Shown here piece after piece: positions 47,881 to 57,532 of a stretch of DNA of 64,000 bases. Each line of letters opens with the position of its first letter. The first letter of the stretch is position 1. Location: assembly GCF_002607855.1 (NCBI RefSeq), contig NZ_AWQQ01000088.1:70632-134631 (forward strand). Direction: 5' to 3'. Under the pieces are notes generated by a model, which ran no database searches, was not told where the DNA came from, and saw only the letters and a program-made list of their open reading frames with translations. A program made the translations under genes and the position numbers. Source of the DNA: Desulforamulus profundi. GTDB lineage: Bacteria; Bacillota_B; Desulfotomaculia; Desulfotomaculales; Desulfotomaculaceae.

Positions 47881-49002
47881 ATGGCTGAACCCGTTTGGGC
47901 GGAGATAAATCTGGGGGCCATCCGGCATAACATAAAAGAAGTGAGGCGACTGGTGGGACCCCACAGGGAAATTATGGCTGTGGTCAAGGCCAACGGTTAC
48001 GGCCACGGTGCTGTTCAGGTGGCCCGGGCCGCCCTGGAAGCGGGAGCTGCGCGACTGGCAGTGGCCCGTTTGTCGGAAGCGCTGGAACTTCGCAGGGCCG
48101 GCATTGAGGTGCCTGTTTTAATTTTTGGGTATGTCCCCCGGGATCAACTGGCATGTGCCCTGGAAAACCAAATCATTTTAACCGTTTACAGATTGGATAT
48201 GGCCGAACAAACGGCCAGGGCAGCTGAAAAAAAGGGCATAAGGGCAACCGTCCATCTGAAGGTGGATACCGGCATGGGGAGACTGGGTTTTCCGGCTGAG
48301 GAAGAGGGGGCGGCGCAGATAAAAGAAGTCTGCCTGCTACCGGGCCTTCAGGTTGAAGGAATTTATACCCATTTTGCGGCGGCGGATGAAACGGACAAGA
48401 GTTATACCCGGTGGCAGTTGGACCGGTTTTTGTCCCTGTTAAACAACCTGGAACACCAGGGGCTTTCATTTCCCCTGCGGCATTGTGCCAACAGCGCGGC
48501 CATCATTGATTTTCCCGAATCCTACCTGGACCTGGTTCGTCCCGGCATTATGATGTACGGCTTATATCCCTCGAAGGAAGTGGATAAATCCAGGGCGGCT
48601 TTATACCCCGCCATGACTTTAAAGGCCAGGATTGCCCACGTAAAAAGGGTAAAGCCCGGGACCAAGATCAGCTACGGCTGTACGTACACGGTACCGGAGC
48701 AAACGGTGATCGCTTCCCTGCCCCTTGGCTATGCCGACGGCTACCCCCGCCTGCTTTCTTCCCGGGGCCAGGTGCTCGTCCGGGGGCAGAGGGCGCCGGT
48801 GGTGGGCAGGGTATGCATGGACCAGTGTATGGTGGACGTGGGTCATATTCCAGGCGTTCAGGTGAACGACCCGGTAATAATCTTCGGACAGGATAAGAAT
48901 AATAAATTACCGGTAGAAGAAGTGGCTGCCTGGTTGGGTACCATTAACTATGAAGTTGTCTGCTGGGTGGGAAGCAGGGTCCCACGGGTTTATACAGAGT
49001 AG
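47881..49002 (+). CDS. alr: Alanine racemase
   Basis: 373-residue PLP enzyme making D-alanine for peptidoglycan. PLP lysine in AVVKANGYGHGAVQVA, HLKVDTGMGRLGF, RPGIMMYGLYP, catalytic Tyr in ISYGCTYTVPE and VCMDQCMVDVG. The ATG follows a weak GGCAGGTG. The ANTAR regulator gene begins 15 bases after its stop. Confidence 0.95.
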   Translation: MAEPVWAEINLGAIRHNIKEVRRLVGPHREIMAVVKANGYGHGAVQVARAALEAGAARLAVARLSEALELRRAGIEVPVLIFGYVPRDQLACALENQIILTVYRLDMAEQTARAAEKKGIRATVHLKVDTGMGRLGFPAEEEGAAQIKEVCLLPGLQVEGIYTHFAAADETDKSYTRWQLDRFLSLLNNLEHQGLSFPLRHCANSAAIIDFPESYLDLVRPGIMMYGLYPSKEVDKSRAALYPAMTLKARIAHVKRVKPGTKISYGCTYTVPEQTVIASLPLGYADGYPRLLSSRGQVLVRGQRAPVVGRVCMDQCMVDVGHIPGVQVNDPVIIFGQDKNNKLPVEEVAAWLGTINYEVVCWVGSRVPRVYTE

Positions 49003-49016
49003 CCGGGAGATGGATT

Positions 49017-49590
49017 ATGCAGAGACGGATTGTGATCGCCAGCGGAGACAAAAATGAACTGGAGCAGTTGAGGCAAATGCTACCCCGCCTTAGCTACCGG
49101 GTGGTGGGAGAAGCCGGCAGCGGCATGAATGCTCTCAAGGCTGTTCGTACCACCTCGCCGGAAGTGGTGCTGTTGGACGACCGTCTACCTGTGTTGGACG
49201 GCATGCAGGTGGCCAAAATCTTAACGGAAGAAAACCTGGCCCCGGCCGTGCTGATGGTTTCCCAGGCAACAAGGCCCTGGTGGAGCGCGCCAGAGAGGTG
49301 GCCTCCGCCTTCCTGATGCGCCCCTACCTGGAGGACCAGGTCTACGCGGCGGTGGAGGCGGCGGCGGCGTCCTACAAAAGATACACCCAGCTGCAGCAGC
49401 AGTTGAATGAACTGCAGGAGACCCTGAAATCCCGGAAAATTGTGGAGCGGGCCAAGGGACTTCTCATGAAGAGAAAGGTTTTACCGAGGAGCAGGCTTTC
49501 AAGGCCATCCAGCAAACGGCCATGAAAAAAAGGACCACCATGAAGTCGGTGGCGGAGGCGATTATTACTGCCTACGAAATAGAGATGTGA
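49017..49590 (+). CDS. ANTAR-domain response regulator, two frameshifts
   Basis: About 190 residues after restoration: a receiver (RIVIASGDKNELEQLRQMLP, EVVLLDDRLPVLDGMQVAKI), a coiled-coil linker (YTQLQQQLNELQETLKSRKI) and an ANTAR domain (VERAKGLLMKRKGFTEEQAF, then RTTMKSVAEAIITAYEI). One G each is missing near 49268 (VSQGNKALVERA) and 49476 (KRKGFTEE). ANTAR proteins bind RNA with paired hexaloop hairpins and stop termination. The receiver lacks the usual first acidic pair (ASGDKN). The next genes are for PII and ammonium transport, and an ANTAR RNA motif lies between. Confidence 0.88.
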
Positions 49591-49663
49591 CCAAGTATAC
49601 AGAATTCCTTGCCTCCGGGCGTTGTCAAAAGACGGCGGAGGGAATATAATAGCAGTAGCAGCA

Positions 49664-49740
49664 GGGGAACAAAGGCGTACCCCGAGCGTAAAGCCAACGA
49701 AGGCTCAATGACCGGATCAAGGTTGTTGAGCCTTTATTTA
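49664..49740 (+). ncRNA. ANTAR-type dual hexaloop RNA plus terminator upstream of glnB
   Basis: P1: GGGGAAC, loop AAAGGC (49671-49676), GTACCCC. P2: AGCC, loop AACGAA (49696-49701), GGCT. Both loops have A at position 1 and G at position 4, the ANTAR recognition pattern. The 3' arm of P2 is part of the terminator arm AAGGCTCAA (49700-49708), which pairs with TTGAGCCTT (49726-49734) and is followed by TATTTATT. P2 and the terminator are thus mutually exclusive. Confidence 0.85.
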
Positions 49741-49777
49741 TTGCCATCCCTGCGCAGCTTTAAAGTTTTGCATGTAG

Positions 49778-50128
<351 letters not shown>

Positions 50129-50151
50129 TCAGTTACAACAGGATATAAATT

Positions 50152-50200
50152 TTGGGGCAAAGGTGCCTTCAGGAATAAGGTTGGTCCGCCTTATTCTATG
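50152..50200 (+). promoter_or_regulatory. Possible attenuator before amtB copy 1
   Basis: GGGGC, loop AAAGGT, GCCTT gives a hexaloop with A1 and G4 like the upstream ANTAR P1. A second stem GGAATAAGG / CCTTATTCT lies at 50172-50195. A clear second hexaloop is not seen. Confidence 0.4.
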
Positions 50201-50244
50201 ACGGTGCCTTTTGTTCTTTATAAGACGAGGAGGTCAGGAAAACA

Positions 50245-51564
50245 ATGGAGTTGGATGTTCAAACATTGGCTGCGGGTATTGATACGGTTTGGGTTTTGCT
50301 TTGCGCAGCACTGGTCTTTTTTATGGAAGCCGGTTTTGCCTTTTTGGAAGCCGGATTTATCCGGGCTAAAAACTCTCTTAATATTGTCATGAAAGTATTT
50401 ATGGACTGCACGGTAGGAATACTGAGTTACTGGGCCATTGGTTTTGCTGTCATGTATGGTTTGGATAAGGCAGGGCTGTTTGGCACCAGCGGCTTTTTTA
50501 TACAAGGTGATTTCAGTCACCTGGGTTTACGAATTCCCGTCTATGCTTTTTGGTTGTTCCAGGCGGCCTTTGCGGTGGCGGTGGCTTCCATCGTTTCCGG
50601 GGCGGTGGCCGAAAGAATGAAATTTGCACCCTACATTATCTACTCCATCGTCACCTGCGCCATCATCTATCCCGTAGCCGGTCACTGGATCTGGTCCGCC
50701 GACGGCTGGCTGGCCCAACTGGGCATGAAGGATTTTGCCGGTTCCGCCGCCGTTCACGCCGTGGGTGGTTGGAGCGCCCTGGCGGCGGTGCTTGTCCTGG
50801 GACCCCGCACCGGGAAATACAACCCGGACGGTTCCGTGAATGTTCTGCCGGCCCATAATATGCACCTGGCGGCTCTGGGAGCCTTTATTCTCTGGGTAGG
50901 CTGGTTCGGCTTCAACCCCGGCAGTGCCTTAACCGGATTGGACAGCAATATCGCCCGCATTGCGGTAACCACCAACCTGGCGGCAGCAGCCGGGGGCACC
51001 ATGGGAACGCTCTATACCATGTTTAAATACGGCAAGCCCGACCCCAGTATGACCATTAACGGTGTTCTGGCAGGCCTGGTGGCGGTCACTGCGGGAACCG
51101 CCTTTGTCAGCCCGGCCGGCGCCGTGGTGATAGGAGCGGTGGCCGGTGTCCTGGTGGTCCTAGCGGTACCTTTCTTTGATAAATTAAAGGCCGATGACCC
51201 GGTGGGTGCCATTGCGGTACACGGTGTTTGTGGTTCCTTTGGGGCCCTGGCTGTGGGCATCTTTGCCGAAGACGGCGGGTTGCTTTACGGCGGCGGTTTC
51301 CACCTGCTGGAGGTTCAGGCATTGGGCCTGCTGGCGGTGTCTGCCTGGGCCTTTGGCGTCAGTTATCTAACCTTTTATTTAATTAAAAAGACAGTGGGTG
51401 TCAGAGTCTCCGCCGATGAAGAATTGGAGGGGCTGGACCTTGTGGAACATGGTATTCCGGCCTACAGTGGAAATGCCCTCAATCAGGGGCTGGACGGATT
51501 ACCGGCACCGGATTTCGGTGTCTGCCCCGCTGTCGGGGAAATAAAACAAAAATTGGCAACTTGA
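50245..51564 (+). CDS. amtB: Ammonium transporter (copy 1)
   Basis: 439-residue Amt channel with about 11 helices. ALVFFMEAGFAFLEAGFIRA, FGTSGFF, AERMKFAPYIIYSIVTCAII, GSAAVHAVGGWSALAAVLVL with the first pore His, GWFGFNPGSALTG, and AIAVHGVCGSFGALAVGIFA with the second. C-terminal VSADEELEGLDLVEHG is the PII-binding tail. No signal peptide, unlike copy 2. Confidence 0.95.
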   Translation: MELDVQTLAAGIDTVWVLLCAALVFFMEAGFAFLEAGFIRAKNSLNIVMKVFMDCTVGILSYWAIGFAVMYGLDKAGLFGTSGFFIQGDFSHLGLRIPVYAFWLFQAAFAVAVASIVSGAVAERMKFAPYIIYSIVTCAIIYPVAGHWIWSADGWLAQLGMKDFAGSAAVHAVGGWSALAAVLVLGPRTGKYNPDGSVNVLPAHNMHLAALGAFILWVGWFGFNPGSALTGLDSNIARIAVTTNLAAAAGGTMGTLYTMFKYGKPDPSMTINGVLAGLVAVTAGTAFVSPAGAVVIGAVAGVLVVLAVPFFDKLKADDPVGAIAVHGVCGSFGALAVGIFAEDGGLLYGGGFHLLEVQALGLLAVSAWAFGVSYLTFYLIKKTVGVRVSADEELEGLDLVEHGIPAYSGNALNQGLDGLPAPDFGVCPAVGEIKQKLAT

Positions 51565-51584
51565 TCGATGAAACAATTAAATAC

Positions 51585-51616
51585 TAACACGAGGTTGTGT
51601 TATTAGCGAAGGCGCT
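51585..51616 (+). promoter_or_regulatory. Tandem hexaloop hairpins before amtB copy 2
   Basis: TAACAC, loop GAGGTT, GTGTTA and, two bases later, AGC, loop GAAGGC, GCT. Both loops have G at position 4 but G, not A, at position 1. A CAAGGG / CCCTTG stem follows. Arrangement resembles ANTAR targets without meeting the consensus. Confidence 0.4.
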
Positions 51617-51744
51617 TGATTCAAGGGTAGGTGGTTGAAATCCCCCTTGGATGGGGCGTCTTCACTTTTAACAGGAGGTCTTTCTGAACCAGGGTACCCA
51701 CAGGGAGGCTTCAAATAAAAATACTTTAAACAGGAGGGTTTACC

Positions 51745-53119
51745 ATGAGGAGCAGGTTGAAAACATTCCTTATTTCATTATTGGCCTTATTATTACTGCC
51801 CGGTATCGCCTGGGCCGGAGACGCCCCTGCCATTGATACCGGTGACACAACCTTTATCATTATCTGCACAGCGATGGTGATGATTATGACCCCTGGCCTG
51901 GCCTTGTTTTATGGCGGTATGGTCAGGAAGAAGAATGTTCTCAGTACCATTATGCTAAGTTTTATCGTGATCTGTGTGGTGAGTATCATTTGGTCTTTAT
52001 ACGGTTATACCCTGGCCTTTGGGCCGGATGTTAACAGTATTATCGGCGGTCTGGATTACCTGGGACTCAAAGGAGTCGGGCAGGAGCCCAGCAGCGGCAC
52101 CATCCCTCACTTTATCTTTATGGCCTTCCAGCTCATGTTTGCACTGATTACCGTTGCCATTATTTCCGGTTCCATTGCTGAAAGAATGCGCTTTCCGGCT
52201 TTCCTGGCCTTTATCGTTCTGTGGGCCACCATCGTTTATTCTCCCTGTGCCACTGGGTTTGGGGCGGCGGCTGGTTAATGCAGATGGGCGCCCTGGACTT
52301 TGCCGGCGGCACCGTCGTACACATCAGCTCCGGGGTGGCGGGATTGGTAGCCGCCTGGTGATCGGCAAGAGGAAAGGCTATGGCAGTGAACCCATGGTTC
52401 CTCACAACCTCCCTATGACTGTTCTTGGCGCTGCTTTGCTCTGGTTCGGCTGGTTTGGCTTTAATGCCGGCAGTGCCCTGGCCGCCAACGGGCTGGCTGC
52501 CAGCGCCTTTGCGGTAACCCACATTGCCGCTGCGGCCGGGGGTCTCTCCTGGGTGCTGGCGGAATGGGCCCACCATGGCAAACCCACCGTACTGGGTTGT
52601 GTCTCCGGTGCAGTGGCCGGTCTGGTGGCCATTACCCCGGCCGCCGGTTTTGTGGCCCCCATGCCCGCCATCATGATCGGTCTGGTGGTTGGCCCCCTGT
52701 GCTACTTTGCCGTGGCAGTCATAAAAGCCAAACTGGGTTATGACGATTCTTTGGATGCCTTTGGTATTCACGGTGTAGGCGGCACCTGGGGCGCTATCGC
52801 CACCGGCCTGTTCGCCAGCAAGGCTGTCAACGAGGCAGGCGCCGACGGGTTGTTCTACGGGAACGCCGCCCAGCTTACCACACAGTTGATTGGTGTGGGT
52901 GCCACCATCCTTTTTGCCGGCCTGGCCACCTTTATCATTCTGAAAGCCATCAGCCTCTTTACCAGCCTGCGAGTGAGCGCGGATGACGAAGTGATCGGTC
53001 TTGATGTCAGCGTGCACGGTGAAAACGCCTATGCCTATGCGGACACCTTTGGCGGTTCTTTGACCAGAGAAGGTAAGGTTTCCTCAGGTGCTGCCAGTAC
53101 AGCGGTCAAAACAGTCTAA
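51745..53119 (+). CDS. amtB: Ammonium transporter with signal peptide (copy 2), two frameshifts
   Basis: Second Amt protein. An N-terminal signal peptide ([20 protein letters not shown]) precedes the first channel helix ([20 protein letters not shown]). Frame losses near 52243 (one C, restoring [18 protein letters not shown]) and 52350 (one [14 protein letters not shown]). Then [38 protein letters not shown] and the tail [20 protein letters not shown]. Restored length about 458 residues. Followed by a second glnB. Confidence 0.93.
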
Positions 53120-53160
53120 GATTTGTAAAACCAGTATCTACTTAAGGAGGGAAACCCTAT

Positions 53161-53496
53161 GACCAAGATAGAAGCCATTATCCGTCCCGGCAAACTGGAA
53201 GAAGTCAAAGATGCCTCAATAAACTGGGCGTTCACGGGATGACCGTTTCCCAGGTCATTGGCTGCGGGCACCAGAAGGGACGCACCGAGGTGTACCGGGG
53301 AGCGGAGTACAGCATAAACCTGCTGCCTAAAGTGAAGGTAGAGGTTATTGTCAAGGATCAATGGGTTGATGCATGCGTTAATGCAATCAGTGACGCGGCC
53401 CGCAGCGGAGAAATCGGAGACGGTAAAATATTTGTTTATCCGGTCAGCAACGTTATTCGCATCAGGACCGGCGAACAGGGTGATGACGCCGTTTAA
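53161..53496 (+). CDS. glnB: Nitrogen regulatory protein PII (copy 2), frameshifted
   Basis: PII protein of 112 residues: [36 protein letters not shown]-loop TEVYRGAEYSINLLPK, IGDGKIFVYPVSNVIRIRTG. One C missing near 53214 (DALNKLGVHGM). RBS AAGGAGGG. It pairs with amtB copy 2. The order over both units is glnB-amtB-amtB-glnB. Confidence 0.94.
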   Translation, partial: DQDRSHYPSRQTGRSQRCLNKLGVHGMTVSQVIGCGHQKGRTEVYRGAEYSINLLPKVKVEVIVKDQWVDACVNAISDAARSGEIGDGKIFVYPVSNVIRIRTGEQGDDAV

Positions 53497-53536
53497 TCAT
53501 TTAAACTCCATACACTCCTCCATATTCTAATTTAAG

Positions 53537-53563
53537 CCCCGGCCAAGCCGGGGTATCTTTTTG
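53537..53563 (+). terminator. Terminator of the glnB/amtB cluster
   Basis: CCCCGGC / GCCGGGG with a three-base loop and a T-run. Confidence 0.88.
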
Positions 53564-53682
53564 ACCACCGGCGTATATTATTTTATAAGTTTCCGGCAGT
53601 GCAAAAATTTTACAGCACCCTGTTACATATCTTTGGGTAAACCGTCATTACTGGTAAACGATTCTTGAGGGAGTGAGTTCCT

Positions 53683-53887
53683 TTGGGCAAAAAATGTGGG
53701 TGCCCTGGTGGCGGGCTGCCTGGCCACCGGCTTGGTCTTTAACCAGGCGGCTTATGCAGATGTTGTAAAAACCTCTGTCATGCCGAAACCCCCGGCGGAA
53801 ATTGACGGCGAGCTCGTTCAATTCCACAAATGGTAGAAATCCCCCTACGATCAAACAGTTGTCCGCATGTTAAAAGTACAAAAATAG
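53683..53887 (+). pseudogene. Small secreted protein with a frameshift and an internal amber codon
   Basis: A TTG at 53683 starts MGKK; adding one A in the six-A run near 53692 gives NVGALVAGCLATGLVFNQAA, a signal peptide cleaved after AYA, then DVVKTSVMPKPPAEIDGELV and QFHKW. TAG at 53834-53836 interrupts, after which KSPYDQTVVRMLKVQK follows in frame to a TAG at 53885. The protein is not one I recognise. Whether the amber is real or a base error is open. A terminator follows. Confidence 0.45.
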
Positions 53888-53897
53888 TAAGGTTTTG

Positions 53898-53927
53898 AAT
53901 ACCTGTCCCTGGGGCAGGTATTTTTTC
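53898..53927 (+). terminator. Terminator
   Basis: AATACCTG / CAGGTATT with a nine-base loop and six T. Confidence 0.9.
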
Positions 53928-54017
53928 ATTTACGCGGGAGAAGTTCCCCGTGCCGGACAATTTCTGATCCCCGGGTTCATAAAATATAGAAATTGGAAAA
54001 CAGGAAGGGGAACATCC

Positions 54018-54896
54018 ATGCCGCAGGTTTCCATTGTGATTCCCTGTAAAAATGAAGGGGACCTTATTAAACAAACCATCGAGTCCATCCTGGATACGCC
54101 CAGCCAGATCCCGTATGATATTACAGTGGTGAACGACGGCTCCACGGACGGCTGCTGCGCCTTTCTCCAGAGCAGGCGAAAAACCTACCCCCGGGTCAAA
54201 CTCATTAACACCACGGGGATTGGGGCAGCCAACGCCAGAAATCTGGGAGCCCGGCGGTCCTCGGGAGAGGTGCTGGTTTTTTGCGATGCCCACATTACGG
54301 TGGAGGAAGATTGGCTGGATCTTTTGGCCGAAGACCTTGGGGAAGAAGGAATCGGTGCGGTATCGCCGGGCATCGCCAATATGAACCAGGTTTATGCCAT
54401 CGGCTACGGCTTGACCTGGAATGAAGCCATGGAAGCCAGGTGGCTGCCCGGCCCCGGCGGTATCGTGGAAGTCCCCTTTGCTCCTGGTGGCTGTGTGGCT
54501 GTGAGGCGGGAGGTCTTTTATGACGTGGGGGGATTTGAGCGGGGTTTTCGGATTTACGGGTATGAAGATACGGAGTTTTCTCTCAAACTCTGGCTGTTTG
54601 GTTACCGGGTGCTGGTGGACCCCGGGGTTGTCATCAAACACTATTTTCGCAGCCGGCATCCCTATCCCATCACCATGGAGGAGTATGCCTACAACGCCAT
54701 GCGTCTGGCTTTTAGCCATTTCAATCCCCGGCGGCTGGGAAATGTCATGAATATGTTCTCCGATCTGAAAAACTTTGGCCAGTTGGTATCCGAAATCCTT
54801 TTTGAAAGTGATGTTTTGGAACAGCGGCGGCAGTACTTCCAGCGGCGAAAGTACGATGACGACTGGTTTATGGAGAAATTTCAAATTCCCCTTTAA
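54018..54896 (+). CDS. Glycosyltransferase family 2
   Basis: 292-residue GT-A enzyme. VSIVIPCKNEGDLIKQTIES, DITVVNDGSTDG, NARNLGARRSSGEVLVFCDA with the DxH metal motif (FCDAHITV), GGCVAVRREVFYDVGGF and GYEDTEFSLKLWLFGYRVLV. Resembles GalNAc-transferase-like members. Acceptor unknown, perhaps cell-wall or spore polysaccharide. ATG 54018 with AGGAAGGGGAA upstream. No membrane helices. Confidence 0.85.
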   Translation: MPQVSIVIPCKNEGDLIKQTIESILDTPSQIPYDITVVNDGSTDGCCAFLQSRRKTYPRVKLINTTGIGAANARNLGARRSSGEVLVFCDAHITVEEDWLDLLAEDLGEEGIGAVSPGIANMNQVYAIGYGLTWNEAMEARWLPGPGGIVEVPFAPGGCVAVRREVFYDVGGFERGFRIYGYEDTEFSLKLWLFGYRVLVDPGVVIKHYFRSRHPYPITMEEYAYNAMRLAFSHFNPRRLGNVMNMFSDLKNFGQLVSEILFESDVLEQRRQYFQRRKYDDDWFMEKFQIPL

Positions 54897-55003
54897 CAAG
54901 GTTGACAACCCTTAAACCAGCGGGATAAGATAAGTCTAGATACCAGATATTGGTGTAATCCAGGACAGCACCACCCGTAGTTTTGGAAAGGAAGTTGTTA
55001 GAT

Positions 55004-55732
55004 GTGAGATTTTTTAGTATCAGTGATTTGCACCTTTCCTTAACCAAACCGGTAGACCCGAACAACTGGGACCAGGTGGAACTTCATAAACCAATGGATA
55101 TTTTTAATCCCGAGTGGCACAGGCACTACCAGAAAATTTATGAAAACTGGCGTGCCCTGGTGCAACCGGACGATATCGTTTTGCTGCCCGGAGACATTTC
55201 CTGGGCCACCAGACTGGAGGAAGCCCGGCATGATGTAGATTTTTTAGGACTGCTGCCGGGCACCATTTATGCCGTGCCGGGCAATCACGACTACTGGTGG
55301 CAGGGAGTTTCCAAAACCCGTGCCTTTGTTCCGGAAAATGTAAAACTCATTCAGAACGACCATGCTCTGGTAGGCGATACCGCCATCTGCGGCACCAGGG
55401 GGTGGACCTGCCCCAACAGCCACCAGTTCACCGAGCAGGACGAAAAAATCTATAAAAGAGAACTGATTCGTTTGGAAAACTCCCTGCGCAGTGTTAAGGG
55501 CAATCCCGGCGAAATCATGGTGATGATACATTTTATGCCCACCAATGAGGTTCATGAACGCTCTGGTTTTATTGATCTTCTTTGTGAATATGAAGTGAGC
55601 CGGGTGGTTTACGGCCACCTGCACGACCGGGCCAGGAATTACCGGCTGCCGGATGAAGCCTGGGGTATTAAGTTTCATCTGGTCAGCGCCGATTATCTTA
55701 ATTTTTCCCCGGTGTTAATTGCAGAAAAATAG
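55004..55732 (+). CDS. Metallophosphoesterase
   Basis: 242-residue calcineurin-like phosphohydrolase. Metal ligands in FFSISDLHLSL, LLPGDISWATRLEEA, AVPGNHDYWW, MIHFMPTNE and VVYGHLHDRA. Substrate unknown. GTG 55004 after GGAAAGGAAG; an ATG at 54983 lies within that site and is less likely. Confidence 0.88.
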   Translation: MRFFSISDLHLSLTKPVDPNNWDQVELHKPMDIFNPEWHRHYQKIYENWRALVQPDDIVLLPGDISWATRLEEARHDVDFLGLLPGTIYAVPGNHDYWWQGVSKTRAFVPENVKLIQNDHALVGDTAICGTRGWTCPNSHQFTEQDEKIYKRELIRLENSLRSVKGNPGEIMVMIHFMPTNEVHERSGFIDLLCEYEVSRVVYGHLHDRARNYRLPDEAWGIKFHLVSADYLNFSPVLIAEK

Positions 55733-55837
55733 TTTTTTCCACAACCCTTCAAATTTTAGTTGAAAAAATTTCCCGAATTGGTATATATTTTTGTCACAGA
55801 TTTTCTTTTGAAGGTATCTCTTGGGGGAGGGAAGGAA

Positions 55838-57400
55838 ATGAAACTAAAGCTCACAACCCGGATTGTGCTGGGGTACTGCGTTATCCTTTCTCTGGCAGGT
55901 CTTTTGGCAGGAGTTATGATTTACAAAGTAAATCAGATTACGACAGAGATTGACGGCTTACAAAAGCACAACGTACGCACCATGGAAGGAATTGCTATCT
56001 CCTACTACGTTGAGGAGCAATCTTCTCTGATCAGGGAGTATTTACTGACAGGCGCCCAGGATGATAAGCAAAAAGTGGAACAGAAAATAAAAGAGGCCCT
56101 GGAGCGTGAAGAAGCATTAATCAAAATCACCCGGCAAAAAGTCAACCTGGACAGAATTACCAGGGTACGGGACTTAAATAAGCAAATGGAACAGGTTTTC
56201 CATTCTGGAATTGTTCCCCTGGTGGAGCAGGGCAAAATAGAAGAGGCACGACAAATTAAAGCAGAGCAGTTTAACCCGCTGGCCAAACAATTAAGGGAAG
56301 CCATTGATGCCTATGTAGAGTATAAAAAGCAGGAAAGCAAGACTGCAGAAAATAACTCACTGCAGGCCAGTATAGAGACAAAAGAAATCGCCATGGGTTT
56401 TGGTGTGGTTGCGGTGCTGCTCGGTGTTATGTTCAGCATCCTTTCCTCCCGGGCGGTGACCAGGCCTATTAACCGCCTGGTTCAGGAGACTACGGTGGCG
56501 GCCGGCGGCGATCTTACACAAAGGGTGGAAGTGAAGGGGAATGACGAACTGGCCCACCTGGCCATGGCCTTTAACAAGATGGTGGAAAACCTGCACGATA
56601 TGGCCAGGCAGGTGGTGGAAAAGAGTAACAACCTGGTCGCCCACAGCCAGGAACTGTCGGCGGCCAGCCAGCAGGTGAGCGCCTCGGTGGAGGAAATTAC
56701 CAGCACAACCACTGAACTGGCCAGCGCCGCCAGCCAGGAGGCATCAGGGGCCGCCAACGCCGTTGTGGTTTCCCGGGAAGTTGAAAAGGCCGCGGAGCAG
56801 GGCAACCTGGCGGTGGAACAGGCAGTGGAAAAAATGAATTCCATTGTGACAAGGGTGGACAAGAGCTCCGAACAGGTGGTCCGGTTGGGAGAAAGGTCCC
56901 AGGATATTGGTAAGATCACTGATGTGATCACCGGCATAGCGGATCAGACCAATTTGCTGGCCTTAAATGCAGCCATTGAGGCCGCCAGAGCCGGCGAACA
57001 GGGCCGGGGCTTTGCCGTGGTGGCGGAAGAAGTGCGGAAGCTGGCGGAACAGTCCTCCCAGGCAGCTAAAGAGATCAGCACCATTATTAAACAAATCCAG
57101 CAGGAGACCGTACAGGCGGTGAAGGATATGAACCTGGGCGTGCAGGAGGTGCACCAGGGAACTCAGGTGGTTCATTCCGCCGGCCAGTCCTTAAAGGAAA
57201 TCGTAGAGCAAGTTCAGCGCACGGTTACCATCATCAGTGAAATTGCTGAGGGGGCAGAACAAAACAGTCTTAGTGCCCAAAGCCTGGCCGCCGCAACCCA
57301 GCAGGCCAGCGCCACGGTTCAGCAGATTGCCGGCGCTTCCCAGGATCTGGCCAGGATGGGCGATGAACTCCAGCATCTTGTAGCCAAGTTTAAAGTATAA
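55838..57400 (+). CDS. Methyl-accepting chemotaxis protein
   Basis: 520-residue chemoreceptor. First helix [20 protein letters not shown], a four-helix-bundle sensor domain of about 150 residues ([20 protein letters not shown]), second helix [24 protein letters not shown] ([20 protein letters not shown]), and the signalling tip [23 protein letters not shown] 55838 after GGGAGGGAAGG. It is complete, unlike the fragment at 7.3-7.5 kb. Confidence 0.93.
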   Translation: MKLKLTTRIVLGYCVILSLAGLLAGVMIYKVNQITTEIDGLQKHNVRTMEGIAISYYVEEQSSLIREYLLTGAQDDKQKVEQKIKEALEREEALIKITRQKVNLDRITRVRDLNKQMEQVFHSGIVPLVEQGKIEEARQIKAEQFNPLAKQLREAIDAYVEYKKQESKTAENNSLQASIETKEIAMGFGVVAVLLGVMFSILSSRAVTRPINRLVQETTVAAGGDLTQRVEVKGNDELAHLAMAFNKMVENLHDMARQVVEKSNNLVAHSQELSAASQQVSASVEEITSTTTELASAASQEASGAANAVVVSREVEKAAEQGNLAVEQAVEKMNSIVTRVDKSSEQVVRLGERSQDIGKITDVITGIADQTNLLALNAAIEAARAGEQGRGFAVVAEEVRKLAEQSSQAAKEISTIIKQIQQETVQAVKDMNLGVQEVHQGTQVVHSAGQSLKEIVEQVQRTVTIISEIAEGAEQNSLSAQSLAAATQQASATVQQIAGASQDLARMGDELQHLVAKFKV

Positions 57401-57408
57401 AACGGTTG

Positions 57409-57433
57409 AAGGTTGTACATTTTGTGCAACCTT
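57409..57433 (+). terminator. Chemoreceptor gene terminator
   Basis: AAGGTTGTAC / GTGCAACCTT with TTTT loop, then T-rich. Confidence 0.75.
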
Positions 57434-57532
57434 TACTCTCTATTTGGTACGTTTTTGTTGTCATATACCGTAATACTAAGGTAAAATTTAGGTGCGACCC
57501 GATGGAAGAAGAAGCTTCCCTGGGAGGAGGGA

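Noticed and set aside
53778..54908. Minus-strand open frame of 376 codons opposite the glycosyltransferase
   Set aside because: Antisense to a clear GT2 gene with DxH and ED motifs; no motifs of its own.
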